Source: CAWHJB01 sp963698715
GTDB lineage: Bacteria; Chloroflexota; Anaerolineae; Anaerolineales; UBA4823
DNA length: 64,000 nucleotides
NCBI GenBank assembly: GCA_963698715.1
Contig: CAVORW010000002.1
Span: 124,001 to 188,000, forward strand
Reading direction: 5' to 3'
A model generated the notes under the pieces. The model made no database searches. It saw only the letters and a list, made by a program, of their open reading frames with translations, and had not been told where the DNA came from. Both the position numbers and the translations under genes were made by a program. Shown here in pieces: positions 26,431 through 34,972 of this stretch; position 1 is the stretch's first letter, and every line of letters starts with the position of its first letter.

Positions 26431-27078
26431 ATGGAAATAACCTGGTATGGGCATTCCTGCTTCCGTTTGACGGAGCGGGGTATGGGTACGGTTGTGACCG
26501 ACCCCTTTGACCATGAGGCGGCAGGCTACGAACCATTAAAAATACGCGGCGATATTGTGACTATCAGTCACGATGCGCCTGGACATAACTTTGTAGCCGC
26601 CGTAAAAGGCAGGTCTCATACCTTGACCGGCCCAGGTGAGTACGAGATTGGGGGGGTTTTCATTACCGGCGTCCAGACGAACGGGGTGAAAAAAAAGTCT
26701 CAGGACGAATTGCGAAACACGCTCTATGTTTTTGACTATGATGGTATTACGATAGCCCACCTTGGAGATTTACAAAGAGTTCCAAGCCAGACAGAGATCG
26801 AAGCATTGGGGAATGTACAGGTGGCGCTGGTGCCTGTTGGGGGCGGTGGAGGTCTGTCTCCTGCGATGGCTGTTGAGGTCATCAGTTTACTAGAGCCGGG
26901 GGTTGTCATCCCCATGCATTATGGCACGCCTGACAGTAAAATCAATCTGGCTCCTGTCAGCAAATTTCTAAAAGAAATGGGGCTTGGGGAGATCACGCCT
27001 CAACCGTCATTAAAAGTTGGGAGCGGCTCCGTCACCGAGGAAACTCGGGTCGTGGTTTTGGATTATATCCGTTCGTAA
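26431..27078 (+). CDS. UlaG-like metallo-beta-lactamase-fold hydrolase
   Basis: The 215-residue protein starts MEITWYGHSCFRL, the typical opening of UlaG-like hydrolases. SHDAPGHN supplies the reduced HxxxxH metal site, HLGDLQR a further ligand, and PMHYGTP the last His. These cytoplasmic enzymes use two metals; UlaG itself opens ascorbate-6-phosphate lactone, but most members are uncharacterised. AAAGGAG precedes the ATG. It appears to lead an operon with the small protein at 27093 and mutY. Confidence 0.9.
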   Translation: MEITWYGHSCFRLTERGMGTVVTDPFDHEAAGYEPLKIRGDIVTISHDAPGHNFVAAVKGRSHTLTGPGEYEIGGVFITGVQTNGVKKKSQDELRNTLYVFDYDGITIAHLGDLQRVPSQTEIEALGNVQVALVPVGGGGGLSPAMAVEVISLLEPGVVIPMHYGTPDSKINLAPVSKFLKEMGLGEITPQPSLKVGSGSVTEETRVVVLDYIRS

Positions 27079-27092
27079 TTAGGAGGATCACC

Positions 27093-27395
27093 ATGGCTGT
27101 CAAATTGATCATGACCTGGGATATCCTCCCCGGGCGCGAACAGGATTATTTTGAATTTGTTGTACGAGATTTTATCCCTGGTTTGCAGCGCCTCGGTATG
27201 GACCCGAATGATGCCTGGTTCACCATGTACGGCAACCAGCCCCAGATTATGACTTCGGCCCAAATGGGCAGTATTTCATCTCTACAGGGCATTCTGGATT
27301 CCAAAGATTGGGAAGGTCTGACACATCAGCTGCTCGACTATGTCGAGAATTTCAATTATAAAATTGTGCAGGCCAGGAGTGGATTCCAGCTGTGA
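27093..27395 (+). CDS. Small conserved protein, possible dimeric alpha/beta barrel
   Basis: A 100-residue protein with an ideal AGGAGG site. The pattern AVKLIMTWDILPGREQDYFEF and YVENFNYKIVQARSGFQL suggests a ferredoxin-like alpha/beta barrel of the stress-response/NIPSNAP type, where PGRE is a common turn. No catalytic residue is evident. It overlaps the mutY start by four bases (GTGA), so translation is coupled. The function is unknown. Confidence 0.75.
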   Translation: MAVKLIMTWDILPGREQDYFEFVVRDFIPGLQRLGMDPNDAWFTMYGNQPQIMTSAQMGSISSLQGILDSKDWEGLTHQLLDYVENFNYKIVQARSGFQL

Positions 27396-28480
27396 AACGA
27401 CCACTGCTGGCTGTGAAGTTGCTGGATTGGTACAAACAGAATGCACGTGAGCTCCCGTGGCGGGATCATCCTGATCCTTATGCAGTCTGGGTTTCTGAGA
27501 TCATGCTTCAGCAAACCCGAGTAGATACCGTTATTCCTTATTTCGTTCGCTGGATAGCGCTTTTTCCGACCGTTTTTGAGCTGGCCGGGGCGTCCCAACA
27601 GGTGGTTTTATCCGCGTGGGAGGGTTTAGGGTATTACAGTCGGGCGCGAAACCTTCATAAGGCGGCTCAAACGCTGGTCGCTCAGTCTGGCGGCGAACTG
27701 CCGCGAGATATCAAACGCTTGCAAGCCTTGCCTGGAATCGGCCGGTACACAGCGGGGGCAATCGCCTCGATGGCTTTTGGGCTGGACGAGCCTGCACTGG
27801 ATGGCAATATCCGCCGGGTTTTGGCCCGGGTATTTAATGTCAGCGATCCTGTCCGCTCGCCTGCTGGTGAAAAGAGATTATGGTCGCTGGCGCGAGAGAA
27901 TTTACCCCCTGGGCAAGCTGGCGCTTTTAACCAGGCACTAATGGACCTGGGGACCCTCATCTGTACCCCGCGCAACCCCAACTGCAGCGACTGCCCATTA
28001 CATCCTCACTGTGATGCTTACGCCCTTGGCAATCAAAACGAGCGCCCAGTTATGGCTGCCCGATCCGCAATCCCCCATTATACGGTTACCGCAGCGGTGA
28101 TTGAAAAACACGGTACCTTCTTGCTCGCTCAACGACCTCCTGATGGCCTCTTGGGCGGTTTATGGGAGTTCCCTGGTGGAAAAGCTCTGCCTGACGAGGC
28201 GTTGGAATCCTGTTTACGGCGAGAAATATGTGAGGAATTAGGGGTCGCTGTACATGTCGGAGAGCCGTTGGGCAAGTTCCGCCATGCTTATACCCATTTT
28301 AAGGTTACATTGCATGCCTACCGCTGTTCTATGGCTGCTGAGGCCCAGCCGCGCCCGATCGAGGCCAGCAGCTTACGTTGGGTCCAGCCGGACGATCTGC
28401 AAGCTTACCCGATGGGAAAACTGGATCGCCTGATTGCTACCCAACTCATACAAGCATCTCAACCAATTGGATCAGGGTGA
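27392..28480 (+). CDS. mutY: A/G-specific adenine glycosylase MutY
   Basis: MutY removes adenine mispaired with 8-oxoguanine. The N-terminal HhH-glycosylase domain has SEIMLQQTRVDTV, the HhH turn LPGIGRYTAGAI and the catalytic Asp segment DEPALDGNIRRVLAR. The [4Fe-4S] loop is Cx6Cx2Cx5C (CTPRNPNCSDCPLHPHC). The C-terminal domain is NUDIX-like (about 235-362) and recognises the 8-oxoG strand: LWEFPGGK and CLRREICEELGV are present, so the NUDIX box is largely intact. GTG start overlapping the upstream stop. Standard length. Confidence 0.95.
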   Translation: MKRPLLAVKLLDWYKQNARELPWRDHPDPYAVWVSEIMLQQTRVDTVIPYFVRWIALFPTVFELAGASQQVVLSAWEGLGYYSRARNLHKAAQTLVAQSGGELPRDIKRLQALPGIGRYTAGAIASMAFGLDEPALDGNIRRVLARVFNVSDPVRSPAGEKRLWSLARENLPPGQAGAFNQALMDLGTLICTPRNPNCSDCPLHPHCDAYALGNQNERPVMAARSAIPHYTVTAAVIEKHGTFLLAQRPPDGLLGGLWEFPGGKALPDEALESCLRREICEELGVAVHVGEPLGKFRHAYTHFKVTLHAYRCSMAAEAQPRPIEASSLRWVQPDDLQAYPMGKLDRLIATQLIQASQPIGSG

Positions 28481-28489
28481 GCGTTTGCC

Positions 28490-29629
28490 ATGTTGATCGT
28501 TGATGGACATGAAGACCTGGCCTGGAATATTCTGACATTCAACCGCGATTACACGCGTTCCGTAGCCGATTCGCGGCGGCTAGAGGCCGGAGGCTTGCTG
28601 CATCAGCATTCTGGCGACACCCTTCTAGGGTGGCCTGAATACCAGCAAGGGCGAGTGGCGGTTGTATTTGCAACCTTATTTGTCTCGCCCGAGCGCAAAA
28701 AAGAAGGCGCCTGGGATACTCAATCTTATGTAGACATTCGCCAGGCCAACCGGCTTTATCAGCTCCAATTGGATGTCTATCACCGGCTGGAAGAAAATCA
28801 TCCCGATAAATTCAGATTAATTAAAACACTGGCTCATCTGGAAGAGCTGCTCTTGGGCTGGCAGAAGGCTGAGCAAGCTCAGGAAGAAGCGGTCCGCACT
28901 GCAGAGCACCCGGATAGCGTTGCCGCAGGCGGCAATCCGGTTGGGCTGGTGGTGCTTATGGAAGGGGCGGAAGGGGTGCGTGCACCTGGTGAGCTGGAGG
29001 ATTGGTGGCAATCGGGCGTTCGTTTGATCGGGCCGGCCTGGGCCGGAACCCGGTTTTGTGGTGGAACCAACGAACCTGGGCCCCTGACAAAAGAGGGATA
29101 TGCGCTGTTGGAAGCCATGTCCAGTTTTGGATTTACGCTGGACATCAGTCATATGGACGAAAAAGCTGCTTTACAGGCTTTGGATTTTTATCCAGGTTCA
29201 ATCGTTGCCACCCACGCTAATGCACTGTCCCTCTTAAAAGGCAGTGACAGCAACCGGCATTTAAGTGATCGAGTTATCCAGGGATTGCTTGAGCGGGATG
29301 GAATCATAGGTGTTCTCCCCATCAACAATTTTCTTCACCCTGAATGGAAGGAAACCGACCCTCGCGAACTGGTGAGCATTCAGAGGGTTATCGATCAAAT
29401 CGATTATATCTGCCAGACGGCGGGCGATGCCCGCCATGCTGCACTGGGAAGCGATTTTGATGGGGGGGTTGGCTTACAATCGGTCCCTTCTGAAATCGAT
29501 TCCATCGCCGATCTTCAGAAGATTATCCCCTTGCTGGCTGAGCGCGGTTACCCAGAGGAGGCCATCGCTGCTATCATGGGTGGCAACTGGCTGCGTCACT
29601 TGAGGGGCAGTCTGCCAAAAACAATATGA
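28490..29629 (+). CDS. Peptidase M19 (membrane dipeptidase family)
   Basis: A 379-residue renal-dipeptidase-type protein. The first metal site is VDGHEDLAWN (HxD variant with HED), LMEGAEG supplies the bridging Glu, DISHMDEKA and ATHANA give the second-metal His pair, and GSDFDGGVG is the C-terminal signature. It is an (alpha/beta)8 amidohydrolase cleaving dipeptides, including those with D-residues. No signal peptide, so it is cytoplasmic. It starts 9 bp after mutY and overlaps the next membrane-protein gene by ATGA. Confidence 0.92.
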   Translation: MLIVDGHEDLAWNILTFNRDYTRSVADSRRLEAGGLLHQHSGDTLLGWPEYQQGRVAVVFATLFVSPERKKEGAWDTQSYVDIRQANRLYQLQLDVYHRLEENHPDKFRLIKTLAHLEELLLGWQKAEQAQEEAVRTAEHPDSVAAGGNPVGLVVLMEGAEGVRAPGELEDWWQSGVRLIGPAWAGTRFCGGTNEPGPLTKEGYALLEAMSSFGFTLDISHMDEKAALQALDFYPGSIVATHANALSLLKGSDSNRHLSDRVIQGLLERDGIIGVLPINNFLHPEWKETDPRELVSIQRVIDQIDYICQTAGDARHAALGSDFDGGVGLQSVPSEIDSIADLQKIIPLLAERGYPEEAIAAIMGGNWLRHLRGSLPKTI

Positions 29630-30084
29630 ACGACACAATCCCACGCACCCCCGCCCGCCGGTTTCGCCTACGAGTTGGTCTGGCCCTGGTCATATTTGGC
29701 CTGGTCGTTTTTGTCCTTGGGACTCAACCCAGCCTGTTTGGTATGGATCGCAGTCCAGTAACCGGGTTTCTGCAAATTGCCGTCTTCCTAGTGGGGCTGG
29801 CTTTTATCTGCCTGGGCGGCTACATAACCCTGAACACCTTGTGGAATGGCCGCCAGAAATCCATTGCCGCAGACGTGGGCCTGCGCCTGGTGAGCACGGG
29901 TTATGTGATTTCGGTTGCTTCCGGCATGGCAGATGTTTTTGGTTTCGGCACACACCGACTTCCGGCAATACCCTACTTCGGTCCCTGGCAGGCAGTTGGT
30001 GTGATTTTCGGCGAAATCATCATTACGATTGGCTTTTTCCTCCTGATCCCTTTCCCACAGGATGAAGATAATCCTGCCAGATGA
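29626..30084 (+). CDS. Small integral membrane protein, unknown function
   Basis: A 152-residue protein with four hydrophobic segments: about 15-35 (LALVIFGLVVFVLG), 50-75, 90-105 and 125-145. It overlaps the dipeptidase gene by the ATGA junction, so it is the last gene of that operon. No family motif recognised. A strong hairpin follows. Confidence 0.8.
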   Translation: MNDTIPRTPARRFRLRVGLALVIFGLVVFVLGTQPSLFGMDRSPVTGFLQIAVFLVGLAFICLGGYITLNTLWNGRQKSIAADVGLRLVSTGYVISVASGMADVFGFGTHRLPAIPYFGPWQAVGVIFGEIIITIGFFLLIPFPQDEDNPAR

Positions 30085-30104
30085 AGGTGGTGGAGGTCGG
30101 TGAG

Positions 30105-30144
30105 ATTAATCGTGCTCGGGGCGACTGCCCCGAGCACGATTAAT
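30105..30144. terminator. Bidirectional terminator hairpin
   Basis: Arms of 17 bases (30105-30121 and 30128-30144) are exact reverse complements with a short 6-base loop; T-rich sequence follows on the plus strand and A-rich precedes. It lies between convergent genes. Confidence 0.75.
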
Positions 30145-30156
30145 TTCTGCGGGCTT

Positions 30157-31503
30157 TCAGCCCAGGTCCATCGCTGCCAGCATTTCCTGATTCGTTTTCA
30201 TTTTGTAATCAGGCAGATCTAACCGGCTGGCTTCTGCCTGCTCTATCTCCATCAATTTCCAGACATCTTCCTTGAAAACGACTGTTGTCCCCAGCTTTTT
30301 CAATACCTGCGTGAACCGGTCCAGAACTTCACTCCCATCTTTCAGGCTGGGTTGATTCTCAAGGTATTCTAAGACAGCTCTGGCCCCATTTTCCCCATCC
30401 TTCCGAGCAACACCTACCAGTCCACTGCTGGCTTCGCGCGACCATCCGGCCACAAACACACCTTCAATCGCTTGCTCGTTTTCAGGGTCATAAGATTCAT
30501 AAGAAAGACCGTTGATCGGGTATTTTGGGTTGGGATGTTTTACAAATTCGTTCCACTGAATTGGCAGTCCAAAGCGGTCGTCCACTCGGTCGCCTATACA
30601 GAAAACAACCGTATCAACATCCAGAATCCGGTAGGTCCCCAGGCCGCGGGCTTTGGTATCCCCATTCTTCGGTAACAGGGTCGTGTCCTCGATCTCTAAC
30701 CCGCACACCCGCCCTTTATCATCACCCAGGATGCGGGTTGGAGACGCCAGGAAATCAAACCAAAACAGGGTGTCCGAGACTGGCTCCTTCGCTTTTGGGA
30801 GACCTGCCAGGATAAAATCCTTAGCTGCCAAAACATCCTGCCCAACAGCTTCCATGATCGGCCTGACCCGCTCCATTTCCCGGTTTAAATGCTTGAGGTC
30901 CAGATTGAGGGCAAGATTTTCCATTTCTTTTTTAGAAAACTTTACCTCTGCCGGGCCGCGGCGCGCAACTGCCACCACTTTATCCACTTTGATCTCGCGA
31001 ATCAGCCAGTGGGCAATATCCATCATCACATTACCTACCCCAATCAGCGCCACGCTCCTGCCGGTCGCAAATTCCTGGATGCTGTAGGGTGGCAGTTTGT
31101 TGTAATGATAGACAATGTCTTTGGCGTGATAAACGCCGGTCAAGTCCTCTCCCGGCAAACCCAGCCACTTGGTACCTTGGGCCCCCACAGTAACCAGAAT
31201 TGCCTGGAACCCCATGCCTTTCAGGTCTTCCAGGCTTAAGCCGCTGTCCTGCCCGACCACCAGATTGCCATAATATCCAATCGATGGGTCTTCTAAGATC
31301 TGGCGAAATTGCTTGCGCAAGCCTTCCTTCATTTTGTATTTATCATGATAGATGCCATACTCTGCCAGCCCCCCGGGCTTAATATCCCGATTGATCAGAA
31401 CAGCATATGCGCCTTCGGCGGCTAACAGCCGTGAGGCGTAAATACCGGCTGGCCCTGCGCCAACTACGGCTATGAGCTTCTTTTCGTGTAAGTCAGCAGT
31501 CAC
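30157..31503 (-). CDS. FAD/NADPH-dependent oxidoreductase, ferredoxin-NADP+ reductase / glutamate synthase small-chain type
   Basis: A 448-residue flavoprotein. The FAD fingerprint AVVGAGPAGIYASRLL is at residues 12-27, PGGLAEYGIYHDKYKM is a substrate/FAD loop of the GltD/adrenodoxin-reductase group, and SVALIGVGNVMMDIAHWL at about 170 is the NADPH-binding Rossmann motif. FVAGWSREASSGLVGVARKDG near the C-terminus matches the FprA-type ferredoxin reductase. No Fe-S cysteines are present, so it is not the GltD subunit with its N-terminal clusters; I favour an FprA-like reductase moving electrons between NADPH and ferredoxin. It overlaps the lactonase gene upstream by four bases. Confidence 0.9.
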   Translation of the reverse strand: MTADLHEKKLIAVVGAGPAGIYASRLLAAEGAYAVLINRDIKPGGLAEYGIYHDKYKMKEGLRKQFRQILEDPSIGYYGNLVVGQDSGLSLEDLKGMGFQAILVTVGAQGTKWLGLPGEDLTGVYHAKDIVYHYNKLPPYSIQEFATGRSVALIGVGNVMMDIAHWLIREIKVDKVVAVARRGPAEVKFSKKEMENLALNLDLKHLNREMERVRPIMEAVGQDVLAAKDFILAGLPKAKEPVSDTLFWFDFLASPTRILGDDKGRVCGLEIEDTTLLPKNGDTKARGLGTYRILDVDTVVFCIGDRVDDRFGLPIQWNEFVKHPNPKYPINGLSYESYDPENEQAIEGVFVAGWSREASSGLVGVARKDGENGARAVLEYLENQPSLKDGSEVLDRFTQVLKKLGTTVVFKEDVWKLMEIEQAEASRLDLPDYKMKTNQEMLAAMDLG

Positions 31504-32637
31504 AATGCCCTCCTGTGCACATCTGATTGAACTGGTTGCTCAACTCCATCGCCTTCATTATATTCTATATTCGAGCCGGTTGCGAAGACCACACACGACA
31601 CGTCCTGCACAGCTGTGCGCGCAACCGGCGCTCCGATTTCGCCCGCGCCGGGTTGGAGCGGCAGGCTGACAACTTCGCCGCTGTACTGATTGGCGACCAG
31701 GATGAAGCGCCCATCTGGGGATAGGGCGAAGTTTCGCGGCCAATTGCCGCCACAATCTGCAATAGTCAACAGCCTCAACGCTCCTTCAGATGTAGCCGAG
31801 TACACTGCCAGGCTGTTGTGGCCGCGGTTAGAGACAAAGACGCGCTCACCAGCCGGGGCCACCTGCAGGTCGGCAACCAGGTTTACGGGTGTATCCTCGG
31901 GCAGGGTGTCAAGCGTCTCGCGCTCAATCAGATCGCCAGCCTGGTAGTCATACGCGCTGAGTGTGCCATTGAGCTCGTTGGCAACATAAAGCACGCGGCC
32001 ATTGGGGTGAAAGGCCAGATGGCGCGGGCCAGCGCCAGAGGCGGTGGGGACATCCCTGGCTTTTGCCAGCCTGCCATCCATGTAGCGATAAATCACCAAT
32101 ACATCTAAACCCAGATCGGCTACGATCACATATTCACCATCCGGCGTGAAGATCGCCGAATGAGCGTGCGGGCCATCCTGCCGATCCAGGCGCGGACCGC
32201 GGCCCCGGTGAGCGACGAGCGCGCTCATCTCGCCCAATGATCCGTCCGCCTGCAGCGGCAGGGCGCCAGCGGTGCCGCTGCCGTAATTGGTTACAATCAG
32301 CGACTTTTCGGCGGAATCGATCCGCAGATGGCAGGGCAAGTCGCCGCCGCTGGGCTGGGCGTTCAGCGCTGTGAACGTAACCGCCTCGCCGGAGTGGTCA
32401 AACGACAGGGCGTGCACCTGGCCGTCCGCGCCATGCTCCGCTTCGCTCGTCTCACTCACCGCGTACAGCCAATGACCAGAGGGATGGACAGCGATGAAGG
32501 ACGGGAACGCAATCCCGTCCTGTTCGCCCCGCGCTGTAAGCGCACCTGTAGCCGGGTCGAACGCGAAAGCGCGCAGGCCGGGCTGACTTGCGGGTCTATA
32601 ACTGCCGGTGAAAACAAGCTGGTAAGACGCATGTCAT
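31500..32637 (-). CDS. 6-phosphogluconolactonase-type beta-propeller (YbhE/lactonase family), frameshift at codon 2
   Basis: The protein has the seven-bladed propeller repeats of this lactonase family: IAVHPSGHWLYAVSE, DGPHAHSAIFTPDGEYVIVAD, GPRHLAFHPNGRVLYVANE and LSPDGRFILVANQ. An ideal AGGAG site precedes the ATG at 32637, but an extra A at 32634 shifts the frame immediately after it. Without that base the protein reads MHASYQLVFTGSYRPASQPG and continues into the visible frame (about 378 residues). As sequenced, the first usable in-frame start is the GTG at 32459, which lacks the first blade. The substrate is probably 6-phosphogluconolactone or another lactone. The DNA here looks richer in G+C than the surroundings. 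Confidence 0.82.
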
Positions 32638-32664
32638 GGTCGGCTCCTGCTACCTATCAAACCA

Positions 32665-33843
32665 TTACCCTTCCAATAATATCTCTTTAATTTGATCGCT
32701 GTACGCTGCGCTGTCCAGATCTGAGGTCAGAAATTCGATCTTTTCCGGGTTGTCCACCCCCAAACCCAGCTCTACCGCCCTGGCGATCTGCCCCTGTTCA
32801 AAGATCTTTCCCCGCCCGGCTTCCGTCTGGCAGCCGAAGCGGCGCAGCAGTGCGATGCCCACCACGTCGAGCGCGACCCGATCCGTAGCCGCCAGGATCA
32901 CTTCCGGATGAACTCGCTCACCCACGTCTGGCCCGCCGGAAATAAACGCCTCAACGCCATCCAACACGACCAATGCCGGCGTGTAGGCGGCGTTGATCTC
33001 GGCGATCATCCTGCGCTGGTGGGAAGAAGCGTGCAGCTCGGTCATAAAATTATGATCGATATTCGGGTGCCGCTTGGCGACCATCCCCACGGAATTCTTC
33101 AGCGAAAGGGTGAAATGGCCCCCGTATCGGTGGGTTTTCAAGCAGCAGGTCTGCACCAGCGCTTCCGCTTCCAGGCACGGGCGCGCAAAGGGGAAGCCCT
33201 GCTGCCAGTGGCCGCCGGGTGGCTGGATCATGATCCAATCTTCGGCTGAGAGCTCGTCGAACACGAGGGTCTCAAAACCCAGTTCTGCCCCCAGCTTGAA
33301 GACGCCGAGCTGCTCCATGACCCTGCGGGTATCGCCCATGCCGCTCCGGTCGCCAACCGTGATCTGCCCGGCGCCCAGCGCTTTGAGCGCGGTCACGAGC
33401 GCAGTGAGCACATCCGGGTGGGTTGACCCCGGCGCTGGATCGGAGCTGTTGAAATTGGGCTTGAGGAAGACCCGCTTGCCATCCAGAGGCTCGACCCCCA
33501 ACAGCTCGATCGTCTTGCGCACGCCTTCAGCCCGGTCGCTCGTCTTGACGAAAGCCACCCTGGCTTTTCCATCCTGGATGGTTGCGGCCGGCGTCGCAGT
33601 AGGGACGGCGTCCGTCTCAGTTGGCAGGGGTGTTTCCAGGCTGGAGGTCGACGTGGCGCTCAATTCCCGGGCAGGCGTGGTCGTTGGCGGCGCTGCACTG
33701 GGCGAGGGCGGCGGCTCCTGAACCAGGCCGGCATCCGCACAGGCTTCCAGAAACGAGGACAGGGCGGCTGCCCCGCCCAGAGCCGAAGCAAGGCGCAGAA
33801 ACTCCCTGCGGCTCAAAGATGAATTGGAACCCGGCCTGGCCAT
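32665..33843 (-). CDS. Tat-exported DUF362 lipoprotein
   Basis: A twin-arginine signal SRREFLRLASALGG (Arg12-Arg13) leads into a lipobox LEAC at 32-35, so the product is probably a Tat-exported lipoprotein. A Pro/Thr/Ser-rich linker follows to about residue 90. The DUF362 domain contains VFLKPNFNSSDPAPGSTHPDVL, VGDRSGMGDTR and CLKTHRYGGHFTLSLKNSVG. The domain occurs in iron-sulfur proteins, but no ferredoxin cysteine motif is visible here. Function unknown. It precedes the lactonase by 27 bp and is probably co-transcribed with it. Confidence 0.9.
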   Translation of the reverse strand: MARPGSNSSLSRREFLRLASALGGAAALSSFLEACADAGLVQEPPPSPSAAPPTTTPARELSATSTSSLETPLPTETDAVPTATPAATIQDGKARVAFVKTSDRAEGVRKTIELLGVEPLDGKRVFLKPNFNSSDPAPGSTHPDVLTALVTALKALGAGQITVGDRSGMGDTRRVMEQLGVFKLGAELGFETLVFDELSAEDWIMIQPPGGHWQQGFPFARPCLEAEALVQTCCLKTHRYGGHFTLSLKNSVGMVAKRHPNIDHNFMTELHASSHQRRMIAEINAAYTPALVVLDGVEAFISGGPDVGERVHPEVILAATDRVALDVVGIALLRRFGCQTEAGRGKIFEQGQIARAVELGLGVDNPEKIEFLTSDLDSAAYSDQIKEILLEG

Positions 33844-34251
33844 AAGATCTTTCCTTCCCGACGCACCACGTCGCTTTTACCTGCAGTAAGATTCAACATT
33901 AAGCTAACTTTCATTATAATCGGGGGCCAATTTCAGAACAAGCCGCCAGCATTCGCTGCCCGAGGCGGACGGATTGGGTTTCCAGTTCGTTTGTCTTTGT
34001 TGTCTGGATGAGAAAACATGAATGATTATTTCGAAACCACCAAAAATGAAGCCCAGTAAGAATCCCTTCCTTGCTTAACTCTGCCCAAAAGTTCCGCTTT
34101 GTGCTATAGTCTTACCATTGGTCTGACAACTCGGCTTTGACCTGTAGTGGTTGGTTTTCATGCCTTCTGCATCTGGCACGCAGCCTGCATTTTGCGGATT
34201 TATCGCAATTTATTAAATATGCGGTCAGGTCGTTGAATTAAGGAGAGCAAC
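33844..34251. other. Divergent intergenic region, no gene seen
   Basis: About 408 bp between the minus-strand DUF362 gene and the plus-strand membrane-protein gene. Only the AAGGAG site before 34252 is clear. I see no tRNA, no hairpin and no coding frame with a ribosome site. Confidence 0.4.
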
Positions 34252-34956
34252 ATGGAGCAGTTCCCCAGGTCTCAAGACTACACCCCGGAATCAGTTCGTA
34301 ACGAAATCAGTAATGGAACCCCGATGCGCCTGCCAGACGGCCTGCGGCGCATACTGTGGCGTGGGAAAATAGGCCCTGCATTCTGGACCACAGCCAGCCT
34401 GATCTCGATCCTGGTCAACATCGTGCTGCTCGTGCTGCTCATTACGATCGGGAAAGAACTTTTCGCAATTAAAAGTCTGGTGTCCAATCAATTAATCGGC
34501 GGGTTACATCAAAACTTTATCAAAATGGATCAAGCCCGTATCACCACCACGATAGCAGTGAACGATACGATCCCGGTGATTTTCGATTTGCCGGTCCAAA
34601 CGAATACGGTCGTCGTTCTCACCGAGGATACCCGGATCCGGGGCGCCAACGTAAATTTAAGCACCGGTGGTTTATCGATCCGCGCGCCCGCTAATATTGT
34701 GTTGCCCGCCGGAACCGAGTTGCCGGTGGCCCTAAACATTGTCGTGCCGGTCAATACTACTGTCCCGGTAAAGCTCACCGTGCCGGTCGATATTCCTCTA
34801 AATGAGACCGATCTGCATGTACCCTTTGTCGGGCTGCAACAAGTTGTAGCGCCATACAACGAACTGCTATCTTCGCCGCCCAACTCGTGGCGGGAAACAC
34901 CCTTGTGCGATCCCCAGGCCGACTGGTTGTGCCCCTGGCTGACCGGAACGCGCTGA
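34252..34956 (+). CDS. Single-pass membrane protein with a beta-strand repeat ectodomain
   Basis: A 234-residue protein with an AAGGAG site. One transmembrane helix sits at about 42-65 (ASLISILVNIVLLVLLITIG), with a cytoplasmic N-terminus by the positive-inside rule. The outer part is a series of short strands with alternating V, P and T (for example TIPVIFDLPV, GTELPVALNIVVP, TTVPVKLTVPVDIPL), which suggests a rod-like or beta-helical repeat. No family recognised. It precedes the paired M16 peptidase genes and may share their operon. Confidence 0.72.
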   Translation: MEQFPRSQDYTPESVRNEISNGTPMRLPDGLRRILWRGKIGPAFWTTASLISILVNIVLLVLLITIGKELFAIKSLVSNQLIGGLHQNFIKMDQARITTTIAVNDTIPVIFDLPVQTNTVVVLTEDTRIRGANVNLSTGGLSIRAPANIVLPAGTELPVALNIVVPVNTTVPVKLTVPVDIPLNETDLHVPFVGLQQVVAPYNELLSSPPNSWRETPLCDPQADWLCPWLTGTR

Positions 34957-34972
34957 CGCCCCTGGAGAATTC

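Noticed and set aside
30653..31087. Plus-strand frame inside the FAD reductase
   Set aside because: Antisense shadow; low-complexity Ser/Arg composition.
33074..33721. Plus-strand 215-codon frame inside the DUF362 gene
   Set aside because: A long antisense frame in GC-rich DNA; no motif or ribosome site.
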